A DNA stretch of 64,000 bases from Dokdonia sp. Dokd-P16 (lineage in GTDB: Bacteria; Bacteroidota; Bacteroidia; Flavobacteriales; Flavobacteriaceae), in contig NZ_CP029151.1 in the NCBI RefSeq assembly GCF_003095655.1, positions 1,673,001 through 1,737,000 on the forward strand, written 5' to 3'. Below are positions 17,769-28,063 of this stretch, in pieces. The notes under the pieces were generated by a model that was given only the letters and a program-made list of their open reading frames with translations, did no database searches and was not told the DNA's origin. The position numbers and the translations under genes were made by a program. The stretch's first letter is position 1; every line of letters begins with the position of its first letter.

Positions 17769-18998
17769 ATGATCGAAACAGAAAAAATAGATTATGAAAA
17801 GTGTGTGCTAGTGGGGCTAGTTACCCAAAAGCAAACACACGATAAAATGACGGAATACCTTGACGAACTTGAGTTTCTAGCATACACAGCTGGAGGTGAA
17901 GTTTTAAAGCGTTTCTCTCAAAAATTAGAAAAACCTAATCCCAAAACTTTTATAGGGACAGGAAAGATGGAAGACGTTGCTGCATATGTAGAGCAGCACG
18001 ATGTGGGTACTGTGATCTTTGATGACGAACTTACGCCTGGGCAACAACGTAACATAGAAGCAATCTTAAAATGTAAGATTGTAGATCGTACTTATTTAAT
18101 ACTTGACATTTTTGCTCAGAGAGCTCAAACGAGTTATGCACGCACACAAGTGGAGCTTGCTCAGTACGAGTATTTACTGCCTAGACTTACGGGTTTATGG
18201 ACACACCTTGAACGCCAGCGTGGAGGTATAGGTATGCGTGGGCCTGGAGAAACAGAAATTGAAACGGATAGACGTATTGTGCGTGACCGTATTACCTTGC
18301 TTAAAAAGAAGATGCTTACTATAGATAAGCAAATGGCTACGCAGCGTGGTAATCGTGGTGCACTTGTGAGAGTCGCTCTCGTAGGTTATACAAATGTGGG
18401 TAAAAGTACCCTCATGAATGTGATAAGTAAGAGTAAGGTATTTGCCGAAAATAAACTTTTTGCAACCTTAGATACTACCGTACGTAAAGTGGTGGTAGGG
18501 AATCTTCCCTTCCTACTTTCAGACACGGTAGGATTTATACGTAAGTTACCTACACAGCTGGTAGATTCTTTTAAAAGTACCCTTGATGAAGTGCGTGAGG
18601 CAGACTTACTACTGCATGTGGTAGATATTTCTCATCCACAATTTGAAGATCACATCAATGCTGTAAACCAGATTCTTGATGAGATTGAGAGTATGGATAA
18701 GCCTACGCTTATGGTATTTAATAAGATTGATGCGTATACGGCAGAGGCTTATGATGACGAAGATCTTATGGTAGAGCGCACTGGTGTACACTACACGCTT
18801 GACGAGTGGAAAGAAACATGGATGTCGCGTACTAACGGTGATGCCATTTTTATATCTGCACTTAACAAAAACAACTTTGAAGAGTTCAGAAAGAAAATTT
18901 ATGAGCGCGTAAGAGAGATTCACGTAACAAGATTTCCTTACAATGCATTTTTGTATCCAGAATATGAAGAGCAAGTAGGGAATAGCGAGGAAGAATAA
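17769..18998 (+). CDS. hflX: GTPase HflX
   Basis: A 409-residue GTPase that binds the 50S subunit and splits or rescues stalled ribosomes. The N-terminal domain (VLVGL to about residue 170) contains GTGKMEDVAAYVE and the ATP/nucleotide segment RGGIGMRGPGETEIETDRR. The G domain has P-loop GYTNVGKST, the DTVGFIRKLP switch II region and NKID. Start at 17769 (MIETEKIDYEKC) fits the family; the 17 extra upstream codons cross the promoter box. It is divergent from the second EEP gene and ends in a terminator. Confidence 0.95.
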   Translation: MIETEKIDYEKCVLVGLVTQKQTHDKMTEYLDELEFLAYTAGGEVLKRFSQKLEKPNPKTFIGTGKMEDVAAYVEQHDVGTVIFDDELTPGQQRNIEAILKCKIVDRTYLILDIFAQRAQTSYARTQVELAQYEYLLPRLTGLWTHLERQRGGIGMRGPGETEIETDRRIVRDRITLLKKKMLTIDKQMATQRGNRGALVRVALVGYTNVGKSTLMNVISKSKVFAENKLFATLDTTVRKVVVGNLPFLLSDTVGFIRKLPTQLVDSFKSTLDEVREADLLLHVVDISHPQFEDHINAVNQILDEIESMDKPTLMVFNKIDAYTAEAYDDEDLMVERTGVHYTLDEWKETWMSRTNGDAIFISALNKNNFEEFRKKIYERVREIHVTRFPYNAFLYPEYEEQVGNSEEE

Positions 18999-19031
18999 GA
19001 TTATTTTTTACAAATAATTTAATATTGAAAA

Positions 19032-19062
19032 CGGTCAACTTTAAAAGTTGGCCGATTTTTTT
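19032..19062 (+). terminator. Terminator after hflX
   Basis: CGGTCAACTT (19032-19041) pairs with AAGTTGGCCG (19045-19054, one wobble), followed by eight T. It lies inside the over-long frame of the next gene, showing that the later start is right. Confidence 0.85.
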
Positions 19063-19123
19063 TGCGCAAAAAAACTTTCTTGTTATTAACTATTATTCAG
19101 TAATTTCCCACAAAATTATAAAT

Positions 19124-21022
19124 ATGAATAAACTTACTCTTGTTGTCTTATTATTTTTATCATGCTCAGTCTTTTCACAAAGAGCTGCAGATGAAACACT
19201 TGATTTTGATGGAAAAGTCACGGACTTAATTATTGTGCCTTTTAATGGTATTGTAGTTATTTCTGACGGTACAAATTTAAATGCGTATAATCCAGATACA
19301 GATGAGAGTCTGTGGGTAACTCCTATACCAAAAGCGAGTAGTGCGTCTGCCCTATTAAATGCAGACTTATCTGTTGAAAGTATTTTTAGCACAAACAGAA
19401 AAGGATCAGGTTTTGACGTAATACCAGACACGCCTTTTCTTCAGAAGTTTTTTGATAACAGACTTTATATTATAAACAGCTTTGATGGAAGTGTGATTTT
19501 TGCATCAGATGATAGTGATGTTTTCTTCTTCCAGTCAGAATATCTTTTTGACGAAAATGCACTATTATTAAGGGGAATGAAAGATAAAAGCTTAGTGATT
19601 GCTAAGTATGATCTTAAGAATGAAACGTACCAATGGGAAACTGAAGTTTCAGAAAATTTTGGAACTGTTTTTTCTAAACTTGCAGCAGCAGCAGGAAAGG
19701 ATCAAACGGGAGCTACAGATAAGTTAGAGCTTATAGAAGATAAAATTTTCTTACTCGCAAAATCTAAATTTTATGTGTTAGATAATGAGTCTGGTAGTTT
19801 ATTATGGAGTGCAGAAGAGAATGATTATGCTGGTTTTAATGCAAACCAAGATGCAACTTATGTTCTTTTAAATGAGTCTAAAGGTTTCTTTGCAGGGAAG
19901 TCATTGTTATATCTCAAAAATGCACAAGACGGAAGTCCAGTATGGGAAGATCCTATTAAAACAAAGAGACTAGTTCTTTTTGAAGATTGGAAAAATAAAA
20001 TGCTCTTAGCACACTATAAGGGCTTCAATTTTTATGATTTTGAGACTGGAGAAAAAGTGTGGGAAAAAGATCCTAAAGGAAAGAATATCAAATCTGTAAT
20101 TCCAGAGGGAACAGATTTTCTTTACGTGTATGACAACGAGATGATGTTGATCGATAAGGACGGACAGAAAAAGTGGAAGAAGGATGTAAAAATCTGTGAT
20201 GATGATGAAGATCCAGTTTTTTTCTTAGAAAAAACAAAAAACGGAAAAGTACTCTATGTGACAGCTACCTATGCAAATATGGTAGATTACAATACGGGAA
20301 AGAAAATATGGAGTGGAAACTTAAAACTAAATGAAAAGCGACCTACGGTAGCAAAGTTTGACGAGAACACAGGTGATTTTGTAATCTACAATGATGAAAA
20401 ATTATATAGATTTAATGAAAACTCGACTGAAAGACCAAAGCCTTATGCAAAGCTTAAACTCAAAAATGAGAAGTTAATTACTAGCATGGAGATTTTTCCT
20501 AATAACGTGTCTATTTCTGGACAGAGTGAGGTGATCGGTGTAAAAGAAGATGGAGAAGTTCTTTTTCACAATAAGTATAAGCAGCCAGGAGAGTTTGGTA
20601 GAAAGTTATTAAAAGGTACTATGTCTGTGGTAAAAACAGCTGGTGCCGTTGCCACTACAAATGTTGAGATTAGTCAAGTAACTCGAGATGAAAATGGAAA
20701 TGAGCAGGTTACTAAAGTTGGCGAAATAGGTTTTAACGAAAAAACAAGGCAGATAGGTAATGCAGGTTACATAGCAGGAAACATTGGTAGTCAGTTTGTA
20801 AAAGACAGATACAACGCACTGCAAGAGACAGATGTGTATGCCATCATTTTTGCAAAAGGTGAAAATGGGGAGAAGCTTCTTATTCGTGTAGATAAAGAAA
20901 CAGGTGAGGAGTTAGATAAAATCACCGTAGATACTAATAAACCAGTCTACGATTATGATCCTGTTACCAAAGACCTATTTTACAGTAGTGGTAAAGAGGT
21001 GAAAATATTTAAGGGTAAATAA
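19124..21022 (+). CDS. Exported PQQ-like beta-propeller repeat protein
   Basis: About 632 residues from the ATG at 19124, which opens with a signal peptide (MNKLTLVVLLFLSCSVFSQ). Repeated motifs of the type GS(L/P)xW (ESLWVTPI, ETYQWETEVS, GSLLWSAEE, GSPVWEDPI, GEKVWEKDP, GKKIWSGN) are blades of a PQQ/BamB-like beta-propeller. There are no enzyme residues to argue for a quinoprotein. It is probably a periplasmic or surface scaffold of unknown role. It is monocistronic between two terminators. Confidence 0.75.
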   Translation: MNKLTLVVLLFLSCSVFSQRAADETLDFDGKVTDLIIVPFNGIVVISDGTNLNAYNPDTDESLWVTPIPKASSASALLNADLSVESIFSTNRKGSGFDVIPDTPFLQKFFDNRLYIINSFDGSVIFASDDSDVFFFQSEYLFDENALLLRGMKDKSLVIAKYDLKNETYQWETEVSENFGTVFSKLAAAAGKDQTGATDKLELIEDKIFLLAKSKFYVLDNESGSLLWSAEENDYAGFNANQDATYVLLNESKGFFAGKSLLYLKNAQDGSPVWEDPIKTKRLVLFEDWKNKMLLAHYKGFNFYDFETGEKVWEKDPKGKNIKSVIPEGTDFLYVYDNEMMLIDKDGQKKWKKDVKICDDDEDPVFFLEKTKNGKVLYVTATYANMVDYNTGKKIWSGNLKLNEKRPTVAKFDENTGDFVIYNDEKLYRFNENSTERPKPYAKLKLKNEKLITSMEIFPNNVSISGQSEVIGVKEDGEVLFHNKYKQPGEFGRKLLKGTMSVVKTAGAVATTNVEISQVTRDENGNEQVTKVGEIGFNEKTRQIGNAGYIAGNIGSQFVKDRYNALQETDVYAIIFAKGENGEKLLIRVDKETGEELDKITVDTNKPVYDYDPVTKDLFYSSGKEVKIFKGK

Positions 21023-21041
21023 TACAATACTTTATAATTAT

Positions 21042-21079
21042 AAAAATCGAAGGCTTTGTTAAAGCCTTCGATTTTTTTT
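21042..21079 (+). terminator. Strong terminator after the beta-propeller gene
   Basis: AAAAATCGAAGGCTTT, loop GTT and AAAGCCTTCGATTTTT form a perfect 16-bp stem followed by more T. Confidence 0.93.
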
Positions 21080-21182
21080 GTGCAAAAAGGATGGTTGAGC
21101 TTTTACTATTATTCTTGATTTTTTGAAACCACTCATAAAAGACTAATCCGTAAATAGTACCTTTACCTCAAAATAATATTAT

Positions 21183-21791
21183 ATGCTTATTATAGGAATA
21201 GGCGGTGGTACCGGAAGTGGTAAGACTACCGTTGTAGATCAGATTGTGTCAGATCTACCAGAAGGACAAGTAACAGTAATTTCTCAAGACTCATATTATA
21301 AAGATCTCTCTGCATTATCGATGGAAGATCGTAAGAAGGTGAACTTTGATCACCCTAATGCAATAGATTTTCCTTTGCTATGTCAACACCTTGTTGAGCT
21401 CAAAGAGGGAAGAAATATTTTACAACCTATGTATTCATTTGTTGCGCATAATCGCATTGATGAGACTGTGCTTACAAGCCCTACGAATGTGCTTGTGGTA
21501 GAAGGAATTCTTATTTTGACAGATCCTAATATTCGTAATCTTTTTGATATTAAGGTATTTGTGCATGCAGATAGTGATGAGCGTTTAATACGTCGTCTCA
21601 AGAGAGATATAGCAGAGCGCGGTCGTGATCTAGATGAGGTGTTAAATAGATATCAAACTACATTAAAGCCCATGCACCAGCAGTTTATAGAGCCTACAAA
21701 GGAATTTGCAGATATCATTATACCTAATAACAGGTACAATACAGTGGCTGTAGATATCGTTCGTAGTATCATAAACGAACGATTACATTAA
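21183..21791 (+). CDS. udk: Uridine kinase
   Basis: A 202-residue nucleoside kinase that phosphorylates uridine and cytidine in pyrimidine salvage. The P-loop GGTGSGKTT (Lys14), SQDSYYKDLS, the NFDHPNAIDFPLL substrate segment and RLIRRLKRDIAERGRD lid region are all present. Length is normal. It is followed after 21 nt by divIC, and the two are probably co-transcribed. Confidence 0.96.
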   Translation: MLIIGIGGGTGSGKTTVVDQIVSDLPEGQVTVISQDSYYKDLSALSMEDRKKVNFDHPNAIDFPLLCQHLVELKEGRNILQPMYSFVAHNRIDETVLTSPTNVLVVEGILILTDPNIRNLFDIKVFVHADSDERLIRRLKRDIAERGRDLDEVLNRYQTTLKPMHQQFIEPTKEFADIIIPNNRYNTVAVDIVRSIINERLH

Positions 21792-21812
21792 GGTTTTGTT
21801 ATATTTACAACA

Positions 21813-22145
21813 ATGAACATCAAGGAACTAAAACAGAAAAAATGGTTTAGAATAATGAGCAATAAATACTTGCTCATTTTTTTCATTTTTATCGTGTGGA
21901 TGCTGTTTTTTGATGGAAGTTCTTATTTGTTACACAGAGAGCTCAATCAAGAATATGATAAGCTGGAAGGCAATAGAGCATACTTTAAAAAAGAAATAGC
22001 AGAGGATAATGCACAAATCTTACAACTTAAAGATAGTGCAGGTTTAGAAAGATTTGCTCGTGAAGAATACCTTATGAAAAAGGACAACGAGGAGATTTAT
22101 ATAATTGAATATCAAGATAGTTTATCTACAGAGAATGAAGACTAA
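21813..22145 (+). CDS. Septum formation initiator family protein (DivIC/FtsB-like)
   Basis: A 110-residue single-pass membrane protein. A short cytoplasmic start is followed by a membrane helix (about 20-37, YLLIFFIFIVWMLFFDG), a coiled coil (about 45-75, RELNQEYDKLEGNRAYFKKEI) and a conserved FAREEYLMKKDNEEIYIIEY end. This is the FtsB/DivIC pattern of the divisome. The last 11 bases overlap the mutA start, so translation of the two genes is probably coupled. Confidence 0.88.
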   Translation: MNIKELKQKKWFRIMSNKYLLIFFIFIVWMLFFDGSSYLLHRELNQEYDKLEGNRAYFKKEIAEDNAQILQLKDSAGLERFAREEYLMKKDNEEIYIIEYQDSLSTENED

Positions 22146-23493
22146 TTTATTTTCAGAGTTTGACGCAGTTTCGGCAAAGGCTTTCAAGCAAAAAATACAG
22201 TTTGACCTCAAGGGTGCAGACTACAATGAGACGCTTGTCTGGCAAAGTCTAGAAGGAATACATGTAAAGCCTTTTTATCACAGTGATGAAATAAAAGAGA
22301 CAGTAGCTGTTCAATCTCCACAAAAATGGTTTATAGGAGAGAAAATATTTATAGTAGACGCGGCTAAGTCTGCACAAACGGCAAATAAAGCTATTGACAA
22401 CGGAGCAGAGGCTATCTACTTTCAGGCAGAAACTTTGTTTGATCTTGAGCTGTTATTTGAAGGTTTAAAGCACAAAGAAGTCCCTCTTTATTTTGAGCTC
22501 AGTTTTCTTGATGAAGATTTTTATAAACGTTTTCACGCTTTCGCGAAAGCGTATCATATCACCACAAAGCTTGATATCATTAATCATCTTGCACTTGATG
22601 GTAACTGGTATCACAACTTGCAAAAGGATCACGATATAGTGAGTAGTTTGCTACAGGGAGAAGAAAGTAAACTTACTGTAGACACCACCTTATATCAAAA
22701 TGCTGGTGCCACGATGGTGCAGCAATTGGCTTACGGTATCGCTCATCTTACCGAATATTTAAATCATTGTGAGAAAGAGAAGCTTAGTATAAATATTGTC
22801 ACTTTTGAAGTCGCGGTAGGAACTAACTACTTTTTTGAAATTGCAAAGCTAAGGGCGCTCAGAAAGCTTGCCGGTGTAGTATTATCTGCATTTAATTATA
22901 CGGATGCAACTATTAACATTATAGCGCACCCATCAAGACGCAATAAAACAATTTACGATTATAATATAAACATGCTGCGCACCACGACAGAGTGTATGAG
23001 TGCTGTGCTAGGTGGCGCAGACTGGGTGGTAAATATGCCGTATGATGCATTGTATCACAAGACTAATAACTTTGGACAGCGCATTTCTCGTAACCAGCTC
23101 ATTGTTCTCAAAGAGGAAAGCTATTTTGACGTGGTTCAAAACCCAGCAGATGGTTCTTATTATGTTGAAGAACTTACCACACAACTTGCAGAAAAGGCAC
23201 TAGCGCTTTATAAAGATATAGAGACGCAAGGAGGGTTTTTGAGACAGCTTAAAGAAGGAACCATACAACGAAAGATAAAAGAAAGTGCTGCAAAGGAGCA
23301 GGCTAAGTTTGATGAAGGAGAGTTGATTCTTTTGGGGACAAATAAGCATCCTAATCCAAAAGATGTAATGAAAGATGAGCTAGAGATTTACCCATTTGTA
23401 AAAATCAACCCGCGTAAAACATTGCTGGAGCCTATAATTGCAAAACGCCTAGCTGAGTCATTAGAACAAGAACGTATTAAAGCAGAAAAGTAG
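22135..23493 (+). CDS. mutA: Methylmalonyl-CoA mutase small subunit
   Basis: About 452 residues from the ATG at 22135 (MKTNLFSEFDAVSAKAFKQ). The open frame back to 22105 is a by-product of the divIC overlap. It is a TIM-barrel subunit without the C-terminal cobalamin domain, as expected for the beta subunit of the heterodimer. Segments such as TTECMSAVLGGADWVVNMPYD and NPADGSYYVEELT parallel the large subunit. With ScpA it interconverts methylmalonyl-CoA and succinyl-CoA. The palindrome encodes AFAKA near residue 135. Confidence 0.92.
   Translation: MKTNLFSEFDAVSAKAFKQKIQFDLKGADYNETLVWQSLEGIHVKPFYHSDEIKETVAVQSPQKWFIGEKIFIVDAAKSAQTANKAIDNGAEAIYFQAETLFDLELLFEGLKHKEVPLYFELSFLDEDFYKRFHAFAKAYHITTKLDIINHLALDGNWYHNLQKDHDIVSSLLQGEESKLTVDTTLYQNAGATMVQQLAYGIAHLTEYLNHCEKEKLSINIVTFEVAVGTNYFFEIAKLRALRKLAGVVLSAFNYTDATINIIAHPSRRNKTIYDYNINMLRTTTECMSAVLGGADWVVNMPYDALYHKTNNFGQRISRNQLIVLKEESYFDVVQNPADGSYYVEELTTQLAEKALALYKDIETQGGFLRQLKEGTIQRKIKESAAKEQAKFDEGELILLGTNKHPNPKDVMKDELEIYPFVKINPRKTLLEPIIAKRLAESLEQERIKAEK
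22536..22551. repeat. Iterated palindrome copy 8 (inside mutA)
   Basis: A perfect 16-bp copy read as AFAKA in the context FHAFAKAYHI. Confidence 0.95.
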
Positions 23494-23497
23494 TCTT

Positions 23498-24082
23498 ATG
23501 AAAAAAGTGTATAGCCTTATTGTTGCAATAGTTATAGCATTTGGAGTTGTATCATGTGAAGACCAAGCTTCACTTGAGTATAAACACGCAGATAAGGAAC
23601 AAGTAATTAATTGTGAAAATCAAAACAATGCATTGCTTAATGAAGCATTGTATCAATTTGAGCAGGATATTACAAATGCATATGATCCAGAATCACAATT
23701 GATTAATAAGGCTTATGCAAATTTTTTATATGCTGGTTTTTCAGGAGAAGCAGAATATGAACGAATAGCTATCCCACATACTTTGGCAATAAGAAAGGAA
23801 CTTGTAAATGCAGGATTTATAAAAGACGGCGGATTTAAGAGTAATCTAGCCTATGATAATGTTTCATGTGTTCTTAAAAATATAGAGGATCCGCAGCTTG
23901 CTCTTATGATACAAGCGCTTGTTGATTCAAACACAATGGATCCAAAATTATTTAATTCTCGAATGAGAAATTTTGCATACAAATCTCAAACAGATAGATA
24001 CACTGCCTTGTATGTTGCTTTAGACACCTATTATCAACAGCTTACAATGACTGAGCTTCCTATAAAAGAAAGTAATGAGTAG
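23498..24082 (+). CDS. Unknown lipoprotein inside the methylmalonyl-CoA mutase operon
   Basis: A 194-residue protein with a lipoprotein signal ([20 protein letters not shown], Cys20). The mature part is mostly helical and contains two further cysteines (residues 39 and 125) but no recognised domain. It starts 4 nt after mutA and overlaps the scpA start by 8 nt, so it is part of the operon and probably translationally coupled. The mutase is cytosolic, so the link is not obvious. Function is unknown. Confidence 0.75.
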   Translation: MKKVYSLIVAIVIAFGVVSCEDQASLEYKHADKEQVINCENQNNALLNEALYQFEQDITNAYDPESQLINKAYANFLYAGFSGEAEYERIAIPHTLAIRKELVNAGFIKDGGFKSNLAYDNVSCVLKNIEDPQLALMIQALVDSNTMDPKLFNSRMRNFAYKSQTDRYTALYVALDTYYQQLTMTELPIKESNE

Positions 24083-26201
24083 AAGAAATATTCAACATAT
24101 TACGCTTTCTTCCCAAGAAGAAAATTTATCTTCAATAGCAGAAGTTAAGACTACAACTACTGCAGAGAAGATTGATGTAAAGTCTCGTTATACAAAGGAC
24201 GATATAAAAGGATTAAAGCATCTTGATTTTATCGCAGGTGTCGCTCCTAATTTACGAGGTCCTTACAGCACTATGTATGTAAGACGACCTTGGACGATAC
24301 GTCAGTACGCAGGTTTCTCAACAGCCGAAGACAGTAATGCGTTTTATAGAAGAAATCTAGCTGCAGGCCAAAAAGGGCTTTCGGTTGCATTTGATCTTGC
24401 TACGCATCGTGGCTATGATAGTGATCATGAGCGTGTGGTGGGAGATGTAGGTAAGGCTGGTGTTGCTATAGATTCTGTGGAGGATATGAAAATTCTATTT
24501 GATCAGATTCCATTAGATAAGATGTCTGTGTCCATGACTATGAACGGTGCCGTGTTACCTATTATGGCATTTTACATTGTAGCAGCACAAGAGCAAGGAG
24601 TAGATCCAGCATTACTTTCTGGAACCATACAAAACGATATTTTGAAAGAGTTTATGGTGCGTAATACGTACATATATCCACCTACTCCTTCTATGAGGAT
24701 TATCTCAGATATATTTGAATATACGGCTGCAAATATGCCTAAATTTAATAGTATATCTATCTCAGGATATCACATGCAAGAAGCCGGCGCTACTTGTGAT
24801 ATAGAACTTGCTTACACACTTGCAGATGGTCTAGAGTATATTAAAACCGGTCTCGCTGCGGGGATGGATATTGACAGCTTTGCTCCAAGATTATCTTTTT
24901 TCTGGGCAATAGGGATGAATCACTTTATGGAAGTTGCCAAAATGCGTGCAGCACGTATGCTTTGGGCAAAAATTGTAAAGCAATTTAATCCTAAAAACCC
25001 CAAGTCATTAGCGCTCAGAACGCACTGCCAGACAAGTGGGTGGAGCCTTACTGAGCAAGATCCTTTTAATAATGTAGCACGTACTACCATTGAAGCTGCT
25101 GCGGCTGCCTTTGGAGGTACACAGAGTTTGCACACAAATGCTTTAGATGAGGCTATTGCCTTACCTACAGACTTTTCTGCGCGTATTGCTAGAAACACAC
25201 AGATATTCTTACAACAAGAAACTCATATTACAAAAACAGTAGATCCTTGGGCTGGTAGTTATTATGTAGAATCACTTACAGATGATATTGCTCAAAGGGC
25301 TTGGGAGCTTATTGAAGAGGTTGAGGAGCTAGGCGGAATGACTAAAGCGATTGAAGCTGGGATTCCTAAGCTGCGTATTGAAGAGGCTGCTGCTAGGAAA
25401 CAGGCTCGCATAGATAGCGCACAAGATATCATTGTAGGAGTAAATAAATACAGACCTACAGAAGATGAGCACCTAGATATTCTTGACGTAGATAATACAA
25501 AAGTAAGAGAAGGGCAGCTCAAACGTCTAGCCGATATTAGAGCTACACGAAACACAGAAAAGGTAAAAAATGCCCTAGAAGCACTTTCGGAAGCGGCTCG
25601 TACGGGTAATGATAATTTACTCGCGCTGGCGGTTACTGCTGCACAAGAGCGAGCAACTTTAGGTGAGATTTCAGATGCGCTAGAAGATGTTTATGGAAGG
25701 CACAAAGCACAAATCCAATCCTTTAGTGGAGTTTATAGTAAAGAGATGAAACAAGATCCCGCTTTCGCGAAAGCGCAACAACTCGCAAACCAGTTTGCCG
25801 AACAAGATGGCCGCCGTCCAAGAATTATGGTTGCCAAAATGGGGCAAGACGGTCACGACCGGGGCGCGAAAGTAGTAGCAACTGGATATGCAGATATAGG
25901 GTTTGATGTGGATATAGGTCCGTTATTTCAAACACCTAAAGAAGCAGCAAAACAAGCGGTAGAAAATGATGTTCATATTCTGGGAGTGTCATCCCTTGCT
26001 GCAGGTCACAAAACATTAGTACCTCAAGTAATTGAAGAATTAAAGTCGTTAGGTAGGCCTGATATTATGGTGATTGTGGGTGGGGTGATTCCTCAACAAG
26101 ATTACCAATTCCTGTTTGATGCTGGTGCTGCAGCAGTTTTTGGACCTGGAACAAAAATTAGCGAGGCTGCAATAGGCCTTCTAGAAATCATGATGAACTA
26201 A
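24075..26201 (+). CDS. scpA: Methylmalonyl-CoA mutase large subunit
   Basis: A 708-residue adenosylcobalamin enzyme. The N-terminal TIM barrel ([39 protein letters not shown]) is followed by a linker and the C-terminal B12-binding domain with [11 protein letters not shown], in which His594 is the cobalt ligand. It converts methylmalonyl-CoA to succinyl-CoA in propionate and branched-chain degradation. The palindrome encodes DPAFAKAQQ at about residues 561-569, inside the inter-domain linker. The final TAATG overlaps the next start by one base. Confidence 0.97.
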   Translation: MSRRNIQHITLSSQEENLSSIAEVKTTTTAEKIDVKSRYTKDDIKGLKHLDFIAGVAPNLRGPYSTMYVRRPWTIRQYAGFSTAEDSNAFYRRNLAAGQKGLSVAFDLATHRGYDSDHERVVGDVGKAGVAIDSVEDMKILFDQIPLDKMSVSMTMNGAVLPIMAFYIVAAQEQGVDPALLSGTIQNDILKEFMVRNTYIYPPTPSMRIISDIFEYTAANMPKFNSISISGYHMQEAGATCDIELAYTLADGLEYIKTGLAAGMDIDSFAPRLSFFWAIGMNHFMEVAKMRAARMLWAKIVKQFNPKNPKSLALRTHCQTSGWSLTEQDPFNNVARTTIEAAAAAFGGTQSLHTNALDEAIALPTDFSARIARNTQIFLQQETHITKTVDPWAGSYYVESLTDDIAQRAWELIEEVEELGGMTKAIEAGIPKLRIEEAAARKQARIDSAQDIIVGVNKYRPTEDEHLDILDVDNTKVREGQLKRLADIRATRNTEKVKNALEALSEAARTGNDNLLALAVTAAQERATLGEISDALEDVYGRHKAQIQSFSGVYSKEMKQDPAFAKAQQLANQFAEQDGRRPRIMVAKMGQDGHDRGAKVVATGYADIGFDVDIGPLFQTPKEAAKQAVENDVHILGVSSLAAGHKTLVPQVIEELKSLGRPDIMVIVGGVIPQQDYQFLFDAGAAAVFGPGTKISEAAIGLLEIMMN
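25760..25775. repeat. Iterated palindrome copy 9 (inside scpA)
   Basis: A perfect 16-bp copy read as AFAKA in the linker between the catalytic barrel and the cobalamin domain. Confidence 0.95.
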
Positions 26202-26491
26202 TGAAGCATTACCTTCTCATATATCAATACGTTGAGGACTATTTGGAGAAAAGAACGCCTTATCGTTCAGACCATTTTACACTAGCAAAAGAAGCAGTTG
26301 CTGCTGGCTATTTATTACTAGGTGGCGCTACAGAAAACCCAGCAGACCAAGGAATCTTAATTTTTAAAGTGTCTGATAAAAGTATCATAGAAGACTTTGT
26401 ATCTCGAGACTCATATGTGCAAAACGGCATCGTTTCTTCTTGGGAAATTAAAGAATGGAATGTGGTCGTGGGAAGTATGTTAGAGGTATAA
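26201..26491 (+). CDS. YciI family protein
   Basis: A 96-residue small alpha-beta protein with the YciI/YCII pattern ([63 protein letters not shown]). The conserved His near residue 25 corresponds to the proposed active-site histidine of the family. It overlaps the scpA stop by one base and is the last gene of the mutase operon. The enzymatic role of these proteins is generally unresolved. Confidence 0.82.
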   Translation: MKHYLLIYQYVEDYLEKRTPYRSDHFTLAKEAVAAGYLLLGGATENPADQGILIFKVSDKSIIEDFVSRDSYVQNGIVSSWEIKEWNVVVGSMLEV

Positions 26492-26498
26492 TCTTGCG

Positions 26499-27350
26499 TT
26501 AATCATCTCCCCAAGAGCTTCCACCACTATAAGTTTGGAAAAAATATTCTGGACGTGTTTTAATGAAATCTGTATCCTCAAACTTAAATAACGAAGGATT
26601 TACCTCACCGCGTTGGATGCTTTTTACCTTGTTTTCTTTGGTGCTTAATTCATTAAAAACTTGATTTATCTTGTTTTTCCAGCCCTTTTCTGAAAGATTT
26701 GTTTCATCGTTAATACTTGCATCTCCAGTATTTTTTGAGATTTTAAAAAGTAATGGGAAGTGTACATTTTCTGGCATGTTAGGAAAAACAAGCGCTATCA
26801 TTTCTCGTCTTACTTTAATCTCATCGGTATCAAAATTTTCTTGACGGATATCAAGGTCGCCATATAATTTATAGTCAAGTTGGAGAGATTCAATCGCTAG
26901 TGCATTTTCTTTGTCTGCGATGGTGGTGTAATCATCAAGGAAGCTATAGGTGTAATCGTAAGATGTTACAATAGATGCGTATGGAAAGGTGTCATTGGCG
27001 AGTGCATTTTTATACTCTTCAATGGTGTAAGCTGTCCATTTTGCTCCTCCGTAAGTGTTATATAAAATAACTTCATCCTTATCATAATTTACGATGATAC
27101 CAGCTTTATCACCTAGCAGACCTTCGCCGCCTTGATGAGTTTGCTCTCTTCTTATACTATTCTCATCTACGTGAAAGGTAACTTCGGTTTTTGTGTTGTT
27201 TTCAATATTTTCAAGAACAATTTTGCCCACAAAAGGCTCGTTTGCGTCACTTAGTTCTATAATTGGAGTTTCAGTTTCTGATGAAAAACCACAAGAATTG
27301 AGCACACTGAGTGCTACTACTAATAAGAGAAAGCGAAGTTTTTGTATCAT
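26499..27350 (-). CDS. Hypothetical lipoprotein
   Basis: A 283-residue protein with a lipoprotein signal (MIQKLRFLLLVVALSVLNSC, Cys20). The mature part has a beta-rich beginning (PFVGKIVLENIENNTKTEVTFHVDENSIRREQT) similar in style to DUF4412-type proteins, but I cannot assign a family with confidence. It ends in QTYSGGSSWGDD. It is convergent with the YciI gene (7 nt between stops), so it is a separate unit. Function is unknown. Confidence 0.65.
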   Translation of the reverse strand: MIQKLRFLLLVVALSVLNSCGFSSETETPIIELSDANEPFVGKIVLENIENNTKTEVTFHVDENSIRREQTHQGGEGLLGDKAGIIVNYDKDEVILYNTYGGAKWTAYTIEEYKNALANDTFPYASIVTSYDYTYSFLDDYTTIADKENALAIESLQLDYKLYGDLDIRQENFDTDEIKVRREMIALVFPNMPENVHFPLLFKISKNTGDASINDETNLSEKGWKNKINQVFNELSTKENKVKSIQRGEVNPSLFKFEDTDFIKTRPEYFFQTYSGGSSWGDD

Positions 27351-27411
27351 AATAAAGCTTGCATATAATGTCTAGCAAACTTAGCAAAAACGGCTTGTTA
27401 TAAATGTTTCT

Positions 27412-27966
27412 TTAAAAATAAACCCTCACAAAAGGTTGCCATGCATCTGCATATACAGAATCGTCATTATCAAAAAGCACGTTGTAACGTACTCCGATAG
27501 CGCCTAGGCTATTTCCTCCCACGTTAAGCCGGTATCCCGCACCTAGAAAAAGGGCAGTGTTCCAGGAATTTGGAATATCTGGTTGTCCAGAAACAGATTG
27601 AAAAACACGAAGTTGCTCAAACTCTCCAGAAAGCTGTAAGAAATCAAGGGGATTTGAAATTACAATAGCACTTGCTCCCACAAGCGTTGTTTTAAAATCT
27701 CCAAATTTTTGATAGGTATAGTTAAGCCCTGGTCCAAAGGCAACATATTGATTGGGTTGGTATAACGCACTAGGCGCAACCGTGATATTTGTATTGTTTC
27801 GTCCAAAATTTAATCCTAATCCACCACCAAAACGCACCTTACTCCAAAAATCACTTTTTGGCGTAGTAGTGGTTTGTTGGGCAAAAAGGGTGTTGTTTCC
27901 TAAAAACAGGAAACTCAAAACTAATATTGCGTAGGAAATTCTCTCTCTCATTGTTAATCGTATCAT
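27412..27966 (-). CDS. Hypothetical outer-membrane beta-barrel protein
   Basis: A 184-residue protein with a signal peptide ending NTLFAQQ; start could be ATG 27966 or 27951 (MRERISYAILVLSFLF). The mature part alternates glycine and aromatic residues (VRFGGGLGLNFGRNNTNITV, AFGPGLNYTYQ, NTALFLGAGYRLNVGG) and ends in the aromatic strand QPFVRVYF, typical of a small porin-like barrel. Family is unrecognised and no ligand can be proposed. It is divergent from sucA. Confidence 0.68.
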   Translation of the reverse strand: MIRLTMRERISYAILVLSFLFLGNNTLFAQQTTTTPKSDFWSKVRFGGGLGLNFGRNNTNITVAPSALYQPNQYVAFGPGLNYTYQKFGDFKTTLVGASAIVISNPLDFLQLSGEFEQLRVFQSVSGQPDIPNSWNTALFLGAGYRLNVGGNSLGAIGVRYNVLFDNDDSVYADAWQPFVRVYF

Positions 27967-28017
27967 AATTAAGTGTTATAAATATAAGGATTATATGGAC
28001 GAAAATGTTAATTATTG

Positions 28018-28025
28018 TATTTTTG
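28018..28025 (+). promoter_or_regulatory. TAnnTTTG promoter box of sucA
   Basis: TATTTTTG lies 38 nt upstream of the ATG at 28064 and inside the over-long frame starting at 27995, supporting the later start. Confidence 0.5.
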
Positions 28026-28063
28026 CACCTCTATTGTCTCATGACGCAGAACAAAAATATCAA

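Noticed and set aside
19025-19123. Upstream extension of the beta-propeller gene
   Set aside because: It would include the hflX terminator; the signal peptide begins at 19124.
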